This document shows positions 16,921 to 24,282 of a stretch of 35,505 nucleotides of DNA, one piece after another; position 1 is the first letter of the stretch, and the number at the start of each line of letters is the position of its first letter. The notes under the pieces were generated by a model, which had not been told where the DNA came from, ran no database searches, and saw only the letters and a list, made by a program, of their open reading frames with translations. Where the stretch lies: positions 1-35,505 of the forward strand of contig NC_007678.1 in the NCBI RefSeq assembly GCF_000013045.1. The letters are read 5' to 3'. Source of the DNA: Salinibacter ruber DSM 13855. Its GTDB lineage: Bacteria; Bacteroidota; Rhodothermia; Rhodothermales; Salinibacteraceae. The translations under genes were made by a program, and so were the position numbers.

Positions 16921-17715
16921 TCACGTCGTAGGCGGTGGCGTATTGGGCGTCTGGGCGGTGCCGTCGCGAGACGGCGGCGCCTGGTTGGGCTGCTGCTGAC
17001 GCTGCTGGCCGCCCTGCTGCTGCCGCGCGGGCTGCCCGTCTCCACCGCTCTGGCGCGGGGCGCCGCCGCCCTGCCGCCGCCGGTTGGGCTGCTGCTGGGC
17101 CGGCTGGCCGTCTCCGCCCTGGCGAGGCCGCGGCTGGTCCTCTTCCTGGGCCGGAAGCCCAAAGACGTCTTGCCGCACTTCCTTGAACGTGTCGATCACG
17201 TCCTGGTCGGTGTCCGGGTAGCGCTGGCTGATCACCGCCTCGGTGCCCTCGTGCAGGTCCGTGAAGAGCACGTTCTGGCTGTTGCCGCCGCGGCGCTCGT
17301 CCGGAAGGGTCGGCTCGATCGTGAGGATCGAGTTCGGATCCTCAATCTCCGCGAGGTCCGAGAGCAGGCTCTTCGACGTGTTGGTGAAGAAGCCGGTCTC
17401 GATCATGATCGTCCCGTCATCGGTCTCCACGCGCAGGCGCAGCTTGTGAGACGTCCCGTAGTCGTTGGTGCGGGTGAAGTGGCTCACGTCCTCGACGTGG
17501 CCGGCGATGCAGCGAGCAGGCGGCCGGATCGGGTTCTGGTCGTCGTCGAGCATGTGGCCGTAGTCGAAGCTCTGGCGGTTGAGGAAGAGATACTGGCTCT
17601 CTCCCTCCGGGCTGGTCTCGCGGAAGCCGGTCTCGATGCCGTCATCGCTGGCGTCCTCGCTGAGGGCGGCCTCAAGGGTGTCCAGAAGAGCGTTTACGTT
17701 GGGGTGGTTGTCCAT
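16921..17715 (-). CDS. Possible OB-fold DNA-binding protein with Q/G/P-rich tail
   Basis: No family is recognised with certainty. The 264-residue protein has a folded N-terminal part (~1-180) with alternating beta-type segments (ARCIAGHVEDV, HKLRLRVETDDGTIMIETGF) that resembles an OB fold. A disordered tail (~185-264) follows, rich in Gln, Gly, Pro and Arg and containing the repeated sequence GGDGQPA. This layout is reminiscent of single-stranded-DNA-binding proteins, whose tails are often Gln/Gly-rich, but the acidic C-terminal tip of SSB is absent. The tail's 50 GC-rich codons produce long spurious frames on the other strand. Its neighbours (ParB-like, GIY-YIG) support a role on DNA. The SSB-like reading is inference. 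Confidence 0.6.
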   Translation of the reverse strand: MDNHPNVNALLDTLEAALSEDASDDGIETGFRETSPEGESQYLFLNRQSFDYGHMLDDDQNPIRPPARCIAGHVEDVSHFTRTNDYGTSHKLRLRVETDDGTIMIETGFFTNTSKSLLSDLAEIEDPNSILTIEPTLPDERRGGNSQNVLFTDLHEGTEAVISQRYPDTDQDVIDTFKEVRQDVFGLPAQEEDQPRPRQGGDGQPAQQQPNRRRQGGGAPRQSGGDGQPARQQQGGQQRQQQPNQAPPSRDGTAQTPNTPPPTT

Positions 17716-17748
17716 AGTGGGTAGTAGGTTGGTGGTTGGAAAAACGTC

Positions 17749-18039
17749 TTAGGAGCTAAAGCCGATTGGCTCTCCTGCGAGCCAATGCTGGCCGTAGCTG
17801 GTGTTGCGGATGAGCTCGATTCCCTCCATTGGCTCAAACAAGCCTCGGCGGCCTGTCGTCTCTGGCTGCCAATGGACCTGGACAATGGCGTACTCGCCGC
17901 CGGTTTGTCCGGGAAACGCGACGCGAGGAGTGCCGTCCGCCTCGCTGAGATCAGTGATGGGCTCGAAGCCCAAGTCTCTCATCTTTGGCTCGATCAGCTT
18001 TGGGGCGTTGGTGGGGGCTAAAATTTTTGGCCCCCACAT
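17749..18039 (-). CDS. 96-residue protein of unknown function
   Basis: Not recognised. The protein starts at the ATG at 18037-18039 or, alternatively, at an internal ATG (18039 minus 57, residue 20: MRDLGFEP). It shows normal coding composition, mixed beta strands (EYAIVQVHWQPET) and no signal or membrane segment. The stop lies 34 bases before the next minus-strand gene, so the two are probably co-transcribed. The overlapping plus-strand frame through this region looks like a shadow. A strong inverted repeat (18011-18037) lies in the first codons if the long start is used, or just upstream if the internal ATG is used. Confidence 0.55.
   Translation of the reverse strand: MWGPKILAPTNAPKLIEPKMRDLGFEPITDLSEADGTPRVAFPGQTGGEYAIVQVHWQPETTGRRGLFEPMEGIELIRNTSYGQHWLAGEPIGFSS
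18011..18037. promoter_or_regulatory. Inverted repeat between divergent genes
   Basis: GTGGGGGC and GCCCCCAC form a perfect 8-bp stem around an 11-base A/T loop. It lies 55 bases before the likely GTG start of the plus-strand gene and at the very start of the minus-strand gene, a position suited to an operator shared by both. A hairpin acting in RNA is the other option. Confidence 0.5.
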
Positions 18040-18091
18040 CGGTTACGCGCCCTGGCAGCGCGCACAGGAAGAGCAGTCCCGGCGGGAGGGA

Positions 18092-19828
18092 GTGCGTCAA
18101 AGCGCCGAGCAGACCGCGGGTAGCATGTCCGCTGGCGGCCTGGCCGGCGCTATTGGCATGTTTGGGGTGATGGCCGGCGCGGTCATGGGCGGGCCGAAGG
18201 CAGGCCGGGCGGCCCTGACGAAGCTGGGCAAGAGCCTGAAAGGTGGGGCGGCCGACGACGCGTACCGGGCCCTTCGCGGCAGCTCCAGCTACAGGAAGCC
18301 CGGCGTCAAAACCGACAAGCAGCTCGCAAGGAAAAACGACGACTTCACCCAGGGAGCCAGCGCGGACAAGGCGCTTATCGGCCAAAGCCGCGCGGAGGGC
18401 CAGACCGACTACTTCGAGAAGGCCGTCAACCAGTCTTCAAGTGGCCTCACCGCCGGAGAGAAGGTCGGCGCCGCGGCCCGCCGGGAAGCAGAAGCCGCCG
18501 GGATGGAGGGCGGCTCCGCGAGCATCAGCCGCTTTTTATCCACCTCCGGCCTGAAGCCCGCAGCGAAGCTACAAAGGCGAGGCAAGGACTGGCGCGAGGC
18601 GAAGCAGGGCAAGGGCGCGTTCAAAACGCTAATGGACGCGGACCGCGGGAAGCAGCGGAAGATGCTCGGCGACATCGCCGCAGACGCGACCCAGGAGGCC
18701 GCCGCCACGCTTCCGGCGAGCTACGCGGCGGACTCCGCGATGGGGCTCACCGGCGCGCCCTCCGACGAGGAGTTCTACGACGTCGGAGCCCAGACGGAAG
18801 CTGCGGTGGAGTACCTACCCACGTTCGCGGCCTACGAGATCGGAAGCCGGGCGGCGCTCGGTGGGGTTGGGGCGGCGATGCAGGGCGTCGGTAAGGCGGC
18901 GAAGAGCTACATGTCCGGCTCCGGCGGGATGGGCGTGGCGCAGGGCGTAAGCAACGCCTTTACCGCCATCTCGGACACGGCCAAAGCGATGGGCAAGGCC
19001 GGCTCCGAGGCGGAGACGCGCCTAAACCAGCGGGTCCGCGGAAGCGGCTCGACCGCAGAGATGGTCAAGCGCGGATACGAGCAGGCGGGGAAGTACATGA
19101 CCGACCGAAAGGGCGCGCTCAAGGACCCGGCCAGCCGCCGCCTCGCCCGCGGAGACTCGAAGGTGAAGCGCAACCCGGCGGAAACCAGCTCCACCCTCCG
19201 AGGCGCAAAGCAGCTCTTCGACCGCGAGAGCGGCCGCAACGCGATTACGGAAATGGCCGTCGGCTCCTCCGGCCGGCCGGAAGACGAGGCGGTGGCCGCC
19301 CTGCAGGACGTGAAGTCCACGCTCTTTAGGGAGGGAGACCAGCCGCGCTCTAGGGTCGCAAGGATGCTGGGTGGAGACGCGGTGAGCTACGGGGAGCTGA
19401 AGCGCTCGAACATCGAGATGGCCGAGGAGACCCAGCGGCAGATGCAGTCGGTGAAGGAGGGCTTGGACGACGCCCGGCGACAGGTCGAGGCGGAGGCCGG
19501 TAACGTAACAAACAACAAAGCCGCGGGCCTCATCGGGTCGATGGCCGAGCGCGGGGCAGAAGGCCTCCGGGTCTCCGGCTACATGAAGAAGGGCGGGGAA
19601 GTGATGCGCGTCCCGACCGGGCAAGACATGAGGGCCGGCGCGGCGAAGCTCTTCAACCGAGCCACCTCATTTCGAAATCCACTCAGCGGGTCGGAGCGAA
19701 GCGGCTTCTCGATTGGAGAGGTAATGGGCCTGGGCACCTTCGAGAAGCGGACTGCCGCCGTTGAGCCGGTTGAGGTGAACGCGGGTCGGGTCACCTGGAC
19801 CTACTTCGATACCGCCGCCCGCCAGTAG
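18092..19828 (+). CDS. Large Ala/Gly-rich protein of unknown function, probably truncated
   Basis: No family is recognised. From the GTG at 18092 (preceded by GGGAGGG) the product is 578 residues; the open frame extends further upstream to 17801, but that part reads as the shadow of the minus-strand gene. An internal ATG at 18125 is another possible start. The N-terminus has a Gly/Ala hydrophobic stretch (AGGLAGAIGMFGVMAGAVMGG) that could cross a membrane. The remainder alternates Ala-rich helices with basic, Gly-rich segments. The composition resembles phage internal virion or DNA-injection proteins, a weak, inferential comparison. The gene ends in TAG at 19826-19828, but the same frame continues with coding-like composition to 20131; see the amber-codon finding. 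Confidence 0.6.
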   Translation: MRQSAEQTAGSMSAGGLAGAIGMFGVMAGAVMGGPKAGRAALTKLGKSLKGGAADDAYRALRGSSSYRKPGVKTDKQLARKNDDFTQGASADKALIGQSRAEGQTDYFEKAVNQSSSGLTAGEKVGAAARREAEAAGMEGGSASISRFLSTSGLKPAAKLQRRGKDWREAKQGKGAFKTLMDADRGKQRKMLGDIAADATQEAAATLPASYAADSAMGLTGAPSDEEFYDVGAQTEAAVEYLPTFAAYEIGSRAALGGVGAAMQGVGKAAKSYMSGSGGMGVAQGVSNAFTAISDTAKAMGKAGSEAETRLNQRVRGSGSTAEMVKRGYEQAGKYMTDRKGALKDPASRRLARGDSKVKRNPAETSSTLRGAKQLFDRESGRNAITEMAVGSSGRPEDEAVAALQDVKSTLFREGDQPRSRVARMLGGDAVSYGELKRSNIEMAEETQRQMQSVKEGLDDARRQVEAEAGNVTNNKAAGLIGSMAERGAEGLRVSGYMKKGGEVMRVPTGQDMRAGAAKLFNRATSFRNPLSGSERSGFSIGEVMGLGTFEKRTAAVEPVEVNAGRVTWTYFDTAARQ

Positions 19829-20131
19829 CAGCAGCGGGTCCACGCGGTGCCGCAGGAGCGATTTGCGTGTTCGGCCCATGGGCTTCTCAGGGTGGCCGTG
19901 GTGCCGGAGAGAGGGCTTTGGGCCGGGGTAGGCATGTCCCTGCACTACAAGCGCAAGGCCCGTGACGTGATCGACGAGAGCGGTCGCCTCCAGCTCCAGG
20001 CGCCCTCTCCCTCGCCCGACGACAACTACCACGTCGGCGAAGGTTACGTCGGCGCGCGCAAGCAAGTACAGCTTTACCTCACTCGCCCGGACTGGAAGGA
20101 TGACATGACGATCGGCGTTGGACTGAGATGA
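19829..20131 (+). pseudogene. Downstream part of the same frame, after an amber codon
   Basis: This stretch is in frame with the gene ending at 19828 and remains open to a TGA at 20129-20131. Third positions are mostly G or C, as in real genes of this molecule, with the segment from 19934 (MSLHYKRKARDVIDESG) especially convincing. The stop sits inside CAG TAG CAG CAG, so a single C-to-T change explains it. A terminator-like hairpin follows 31 bases after the final stop, where the end of a transcription unit would be expected. It could alternatively be translated separately from a GTG at 19847 or the ATG at 19934. Confidence 0.6.
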
Positions 20132-20162
20132 CCGACAAGGGGTGTCTCCGGGAGCAATAGCG

Positions 20163-20192
20163 AAAGCCCGGCCGAGGCTTCGACCGGGCTTT
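20163..20192 (+). terminator. Terminator-like hairpin
   Basis: AAAGCCCGG (20163-20171) and CCGGGCTTT (20184-20192) form a perfect 9-bp stem. The symmetrical A/T ends mean it could act in both directions, serving the plus-strand gene ending at 20131 and the minus-strand lipoprotein gene ending at 20271. Confidence 0.75.
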
Positions 20193-20270
20193 GTGATTCG
20201 GTGTACCAGTGGCGGACTCTGCCGTCTGCAGCGAGGGCAGGTGCAAGCGTTGTGGCTGCAGCAGACGCTG

Positions 20271-20942
20271 CTACTGGCCAGGATACTCCCCGATCGTCTG
20301 CTCGCTGGCCTGCCGGTTTCCCTCGACCTTCGCTCCAATTACCTCGAAGCTGAACGTATACTCGTTTACGTTGCCCTGTATCTCGATGGGTAGAAGCAGG
20401 GAGAATGTCTCTCCAAGATTCTCTCGCACGTCATCCACCGTCGAGGTATTTTGACCGGGTCCGCCCACGAGGTCCGGCTGAAACAGCGGCGCAACGGTGA
20501 GGCCGTACTGCCCCATACTGATCGATCCCTGCGGGATCAGAGTGGCTGTAGTGGATGCTCTAGACGGGACAGTGATCGGTTGCACCTCCTGGTTGCGGTT
20601 TGCGAAGCTCATATCGCCGGTCAGGATGCGCTCACTGGAGCCATCAGGCATCACGAATGCCCCTTCCTCAAGGCGCATCTGGATCGAGTGTTCAGTTTTG
20701 TTCTCCACGTTCATCAGCACCGACCCACCGGAGTTGAGGAAACCCGCGCGGATGAGGTCGTCTTCGTAGACGTAGCTTGAGTCCGTCTCAGAGACGGTGT
20801 ACTCGCCGTACCGTTCGGCCGCATCGGAGGGACGCTCGACGGAATCGATCGTCGCGTTGTAGCTTGCATTACGGCTGCTCGTGCACCCTGCAGCGGCCAC
20901 GAAAATAGCGATCAGAAAGAGAAGACGTACCGCTCTAGTCAT
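20271..20942 (-). CDS. Small lipoprotein of unknown function
   Basis: The 223-residue protein begins with a basic residue, a hydrophobic helix and a lipobox ending at Cys20 (FVAAAGC), so it should be lipidated and held at an envelope membrane. The mature part is mostly beta: segments such as GGSVLMNVENKTEHSIQMRL and STTATLIPQG suggest a single Ig-like or beta-sandwich domain of the type seen in envelope accessory proteins. No named family is recognised. It is the last of a long run of minus-strand genes and ends close to a two-way hairpin at 20163-20192. Confidence 0.75.
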   Translation of the reverse strand: MTRAVRLLFLIAIFVAAAGCTSSRNASYNATIDSVERPSDAAERYGEYTVSETDSSYVYEDDLIRAGFLNSGGSVLMNVENKTEHSIQMRLEEGAFVMPDGSSERILTGDMSFANRNQEVQPITVPSRASTTATLIPQGSISMGQYGLTVAPLFQPDLVGGPGQNTSTVDDVRENLGETFSLLLPIEIQGNVNEYTFSFEVIGAKVEGNRQASEQTIGEYPGQ

Positions 20943-21090
20943 AACAGTGTTGCTCTTTAGAGATGGAAGCGTCTAGCCAGTGCGCCAAAGACTTACGGCA
21001 GACTGTCTCTAAGTTTCGTGGCCGTGCAGATACACCTCCTCCGAGCGAGTAAGTGAGTCTCAAGAGGACCGGACGATCGTCCAGTCACGG

Positions 21091-21360
21091 TCAGTCCTGC
21101 AGGTTCGACAGGTCGGGGTCCTCGGAACGCATCTTCTCATAGGTCTTCCTGTCCGGGATGGGCAGGTAGCTGCACCGACAAGTCTCGTTTGTGCAGCCAT
21201 CGTGAGGAATTGGCTTCTTCTCCTGCTTCTCGTCAACGGTGTAGACCTTCCCGTCGTGATCTAAACACGCACCGCAGACGTGCTCGTCCCTCTGCGACAG
21301 GACCATCACGCCGTACATGTCTCCACTATCGTAGAACTCCTCGTCTCCTTCAGCGACCAT
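21091..21360 (-). CDS. Small Cys/His protein resembling the C-terminus of Mu gpF-type head proteins
   Basis: The 89-residue protein has the pattern CGAC (C29, C32), LDHDGKVYTVDE, PIPHDGC (H53, C56) and CRC (C61, C63) followed by YLP. That order (CxxC, then G-x-V/Y, then P-x-x-H, then CRC) is the putative metal-binding end of phage Mu F-like minor head proteins, which process or package heads. Here it is a stand-alone piece, without the helical part. It may be a phage-derived remnant or a small zinc protein that has been kept. No other head or terminase gene was found, which weakens the prophage reading. Confidence 0.6.
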   Translation of the reverse strand: MVAEGDEEFYDSGDMYGVMVLSQRDEHVCGACLDHDGKVYTVDEKQEKKPIPHDGCTNETCRCSYLPIPDRKTYEKMRSEDPDLSNLQD

Positions 21361-21487
21361 GACGCTCTCTTATCTCAGGTTCGATCAGCCCACAGGCAGT
21401 TCCGTCCGGTTCTCGTCCACCGGGTCCATCTAGTCTTGCTTGACCGAGATGGCGGCCGGGACCGAATCCTTCACAGGTGGCGCTACC

Positions 21488-22285
21488 TCACATTGCCGTT
21501 CGCCAGCGAGTCTCCGTAACCTCTCTGCCAGCCAACGTCCAGAGTCTCTTCAGGGCCTTTGCTCCTACGTCAAGCGTGCCATCGCATCTCTCGGAATTGT
21601 TCACCTCCCAGGCGTTGCACCTGAGTGATGGGAGCCCTCTGGACGCAAGCTGGTTGTGACGGTCCACATCATCCTCAATTTGCCTCCTGCTGTCGTAGTG
21701 GAAGCTCTCACCGTCGACCTCGACAGCAATTTTGAGGGCCGTTTTCGTCGGACGTCTGCTCGATATATGACGGCAGGACTTGGCTTCGTTCACCTGCACC
21801 TTGACCAGGAAGTCCGGATAGCACCGCCGCCCATCGAGTTTGGGTTGACCAGCGAGTATGACCTGCTTCTGAGCATGTATTTTCAGCCATATCTCGGTGT
21901 GCCAGCCCTCCAGCTTTTTTCTCATATCTGGAGGGGAGGTCAGTATCAGGAACCAGTCCGACTGGTTCGCGGCGACAGTGCTCGCAGTCTCAAGCTGCGC
22001 TCCTGCTTCCCTGAAGAGCTGAATCAGGAATAGCCGTTCAGGTGGTGACTTCGGGTCGGTAGCCCTCAGAAAGTCCGAGAGATCTTCCGAGTTGGCGTTC
22101 CAGGTGTCTCCGTAGCGGGACCTGGCTTCTTGGAAAGCCCGGTCGACTCGCCTCTCAACTCCTCCAGTCACCGGAGGCCGTGGCGGTCCTGTTCCATCTC
22201 CTGAGTGAGAGGCGCCGTCGCCTCGATTCGAAATTACTGTCTGGTCGTCGGGTCGTGCAGGTACAGTTTTAGTGTGAGGGTTCAT
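21488..22285 (-). CDS. DUF559/Vsr-like PD-(D/E)xK endonuclease-fold protein
   Basis: The C-terminal two thirds of this 265-residue protein match the DUF559/very-short-patch-repair-like nuclease fold: PPERLFLIQLF with Glu83, CYPDFLV with Asp158, then KIAVEVDGESFHYD with Glu189 and Asp191, followed by DVDRHNQLASRGLPSLRCNAWEV, the usual D-x-x-R/H-x-x-x-L-x-x-x-G-x-x-x-x-R motif. The order E...PD...ExDG matches that superfamily. The first ~50 residues are low complexity and acidic/Pro-rich. Proteins of this kind cut or nick DNA, sometimes near mismatches or in defence systems, and this copy's target is unknown. It is a single gene with non-coding DNA on its upstream side. Confidence 0.7.
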   Translation of the reverse strand: MNPHTKTVPARPDDQTVISNRGDGASHSGDGTGPPRPPVTGGVERRVDRAFQEARSRYGDTWNANSEDLSDFLRATDPKSPPERLFLIQLFREAGAQLETASTVAANQSDWFLILTSPPDMRKKLEGWHTEIWLKIHAQKQVILAGQPKLDGRRCYPDFLVKVQVNEAKSCRHISSRRPTKTALKIAVEVDGESFHYDSRRQIEDDVDRHNQLASRGLPSLRCNAWEVNNSERCDGTLDVGAKALKRLWTLAGREVTETRWRTAM

Positions 22286-22769
22286 GTAGAAGAACGCTCG
22301 GCTAGTAGAAAAAGGACCTCGGACGGTTGACGCGCGTCGCGAAGGTCAGAGCGCGCTGAGAGAGGCGATCTAACACAGGACTGCTCCGCGGCAGCAGGAG
22401 TGGACTGCCTGGAACGGTCCGGCTAACGCCGTCAATCAACTCGCGCGCCGCGGACCACATGCCCTTGGGACACGCAGGGCTTCCCCTCCAGCACGACAGC
22501 CTGAGGGGAATGTGATCCCTTCTCCGAGCGGGCATTCGGGCTGGAACCGTTTTGCGAAAGCGCCGGCCTTTCACCGGACTTTCCCCGTGACGCAGGAGCA
22601 CCCATCGGTGCGTTCCTACCGCCATGCCACGACAGCACAACCCCGGAGAGGGCGTGCTCACTAAGCGTATTTTCTGTTAATAGTGACCATCGGTCATGTT
22701 TCGTCAACTCCGAAATCACTAAATGATCTGAGAGTTGCTGCGGCAAGAAGACTGCTGCGGCAAAAAGAA

Positions 22770-22802
22770 ACGCCCGGCACTCCCACCAAGGAAGCCGGGC
22801 GT
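22770..22802 (-). terminator. Terminator, minus strand
   Basis: ACGCCCGGC (22770-22778) pairs perfectly with GCCGGGCGT (22794-22802). Read on the minus strand the hairpin is followed by TTCTTTTT. It would end transcripts coming from the gene at 23214-23525. Confidence 0.75.
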
Positions 22803-23005
22803 CAGTGCTCATGTGGCACTGCGGAGAAATGGATCGGGACTTTCGGTCCCTGCTTGCGCTTCGAAGACACGCTCAGGGCCCGAAGCATAACGCCTGTCCA
22901 TTTGCTTCACTTTTTCTTCTTATTTCGGTTACTCCGGCGTCACAGTTCCTGTTGACAGCCCGGGGTGGGATTTTGGTACATTGTACGAATCCAGTAGTCA
23001 TGGAA

Positions 23006-23033
23006 AAAAGCTCGCTTGCCGCGGCGGGCTTTT
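23006..23033 (+). terminator. Terminator-like hairpin, plus strand
   Basis: AAAAGCTCGC (23006-23015) pairs with GCGGGCTTTT (23024-23033) over ten base pairs including one G-U pair, with an 8-base loop. No gene precedes it on the plus strand, so it could end a small RNA or terminate minus-strand reading as well. Confidence 0.55.
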
Positions 23034-23213
23034 CGTATTTCGGGCTGACTTAGCTACACAACGTCCCCGGCCCTGTCTTGACTTTGTGCTTTTCGTTGTG
23101 TCAATTGCAAACACGCGACACATTTCGTTCGCTAGGACGGTGGGGGTGTCGCGTCGCCCGGTCAGAATCGGCCGGGCGTTTCTATGCAACTCATCTCTAT
23201 GCCACTCCCTACG

Positions 23214-23525
23214 CTACTCACCGGACGACAGTCCGGGCTGGTCGCCTACCTCCCCGCTGGCGTTCCTGAGTGCCCCGGCACACGTCTCTAGTCGAGCAGC
23301 GATATGGCGGGCCTGCTCGTCGGGCCGGGGCAGCTCGGACTCGTCGATCTCCAACTCCTCCGGCAGCTCCTTCTGGCGAAGGCGGTGCCGTACGGCCGCC
23401 AAATCGCCGGCACATGCGTCCAGAACATCGAGAACGGCGGTAATCGCTTCCGACAAGGGCACGCGGGCCGCGCCGCCACCCTCCTGAGGTTCGTCTTCGC
23501 CAATCGGAAAATCAGAGCCGGCCAT
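23214..23525 (-). CDS. Small acidic helical protein of unknown function
   Basis: Not recognised. The 103-residue product is acidic and mostly helical: a Glu/Gly-rich N-terminus, then helices such as LSEAITAVLDVLDACAGDLA and DEQARHIAARLETCAGALRN, with two cysteines in similar CAG contexts. Codon use fits the neighbours. It lies 56 bases downstream of the Uma2-type gene on the same strand and could be co-transcribed; the gap carries three TGTCTAC boxes (23540, 23566, 23579). A minus-strand terminator lies ~410 bases downstream. Other frames overlap it but lack comparable composition. Confidence 0.55.
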   Translation of the reverse strand: MAGSDFPIGEDEPQEGGGAARVPLSEAITAVLDVLDACAGDLAAVRHRLRQKELPEELEIDESELPRPDEQARHIAARLETCAGALRNASGEVGDQPGLSSGE

Positions 23526-23581
23526 GATGCTCCTTCGGTTGTCTACAGCTCTGTATGTCTCTGTGTGTCTACCCTGCGTGT

Positions 23582-24088
23582 CTACAACTCGCTCGGGAAC
23601 TCCTTTGCGATACCCGACGCCTGAAGCTCTTCTTCAGCGAAGAAATGAACGTCTCCGTCTTCAGTCACGATCCATACCTCCTCGGCGCCGGCCTCCCGGT
23701 AGAGCTCTCGCTTCTCTTTCATCTCGTCCCAGTCATTTGACCCGGACATCACCTCGATGCAAATTTCCGGCGCGACGGTCGGAGGGTCGCCAGCGCCTTC
23801 CATTTTCCGTACACGGCTCTCGCTCGCCCACGTGACGTCTGCCTGGCGCACTCCCTTCCCTGTGGTAATCGGGCACTCTGGAAACACTTCTCCTCCAGCC
23901 ATGACAGCATCTAGCTTCTTCTGGATTGCGCGCTGGAGCTGGGAGTGGGAGAACTGATGTGGGCTCAAGACAATCTGGCCTCTGTGGTTGGTCTCGGTCT
24001 TGTAGGGAAGATCGCTGAGAAGCGGGTCGCCCACAATCTCCTGCCACCGCTTTTGGTGCTCCTCTTTTGCCGTCGTTGTGGTTGGCAT
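23582..24088 (-). CDS. Uma2/DUF820-family putative endonuclease
   Basis: The 168-residue protein matches the Uma2 (DUF820) family, whose members have a restriction-endonuclease-like fold. Typical elements are visible: HRGQIVLSP near 35-43, the QADVTW strand with Asp84 where the family has a PDV motif, PEICIEVMSGSN with Glu112, and DEMKEKRELYREAGAEEVWIV with Lys122/Lys126. Length is within the family's usual 160-220 residues. Family members are common in cyanobacteria and other bacteria with unproven roles. It lies between a secreted nuclease gene and a small acidic protein gene on the same strand. Confidence 0.85.
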   Translation of the reverse strand: MPTTTTAKEEHQKRWQEIVGDPLLSDLPYKTETNHRGQIVLSPHQFSHSQLQRAIQKKLDAVMAGGEVFPECPITTGKGVRQADVTWASESRVRKMEGAGDPPTVAPEICIEVMSGSNDWDEMKEKRELYREAGAEEVWIVTEDGDVHFFAEEELQASGIAKEFPSEL

Positions 24089-24282
24089 GGCAGATGGCTG
24101 ATTATTCGAAGCAGGACTGAAACGCGGGCAGTAGCAGGTGGGTTCTCGGCGGGCGCCCCGCCGACTGGCACTCTACCGACCAGGAGAAGGCAAGAAACAG
24201 GAAATCCAGCCTGACTGGGCTGGGCCTCAATTCGGACGTGCAGAACTGACTGGACTCAGTTACATCTTACAGAAGTCCTGCC

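Larger units (their letters stand above)
22286..23213. other. 928-base non-coding region with several hairpins
   Basis: No believable gene. It contains a 17-bp tandem duplication beginning TGCTGCGGCAAGAAGAC (22736-22752, 22753-22769; 15 of 17 identical), immediately followed by a terminator hairpin; a TTGACA box (22952-22957) with the near-palindrome GTACATTGTAC (22976-22986); a second terminator hairpin (23006-23033); and a weaker stem CGCCCGG/CCGGGCG (23155-23178). A promoter-like box and a terminator about 50-80 bases apart leave room for a very small plus-strand transcript. Confidence 0.5.

Noticed and set aside
17170-17724. 184-codon plus-strand frame opposite the Q/G/P-rich protein
   Set aside because: High GC creates long open shadow frames; the minus-strand frame has sensible composition and continues the gene order.
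17801-18091. Extended N-terminus of the large Ala/Gly-rich protein
   Set aside because: The residues read like a shadow of the 96-aa minus-strand gene, and a GTG with a purine-rich upstream sequence lies at 18092.
19667-20338. 223-codon minus-strand frame
   Set aside because: It overlaps the better supported plus-strand coding frame and a terminator hairpin and has no protein-family features.
22302-22812. Two minus-strand frames of about 120 codons
   Set aside because: Composition is not coding-like, and one runs through a terminator stem and a tandem duplication.
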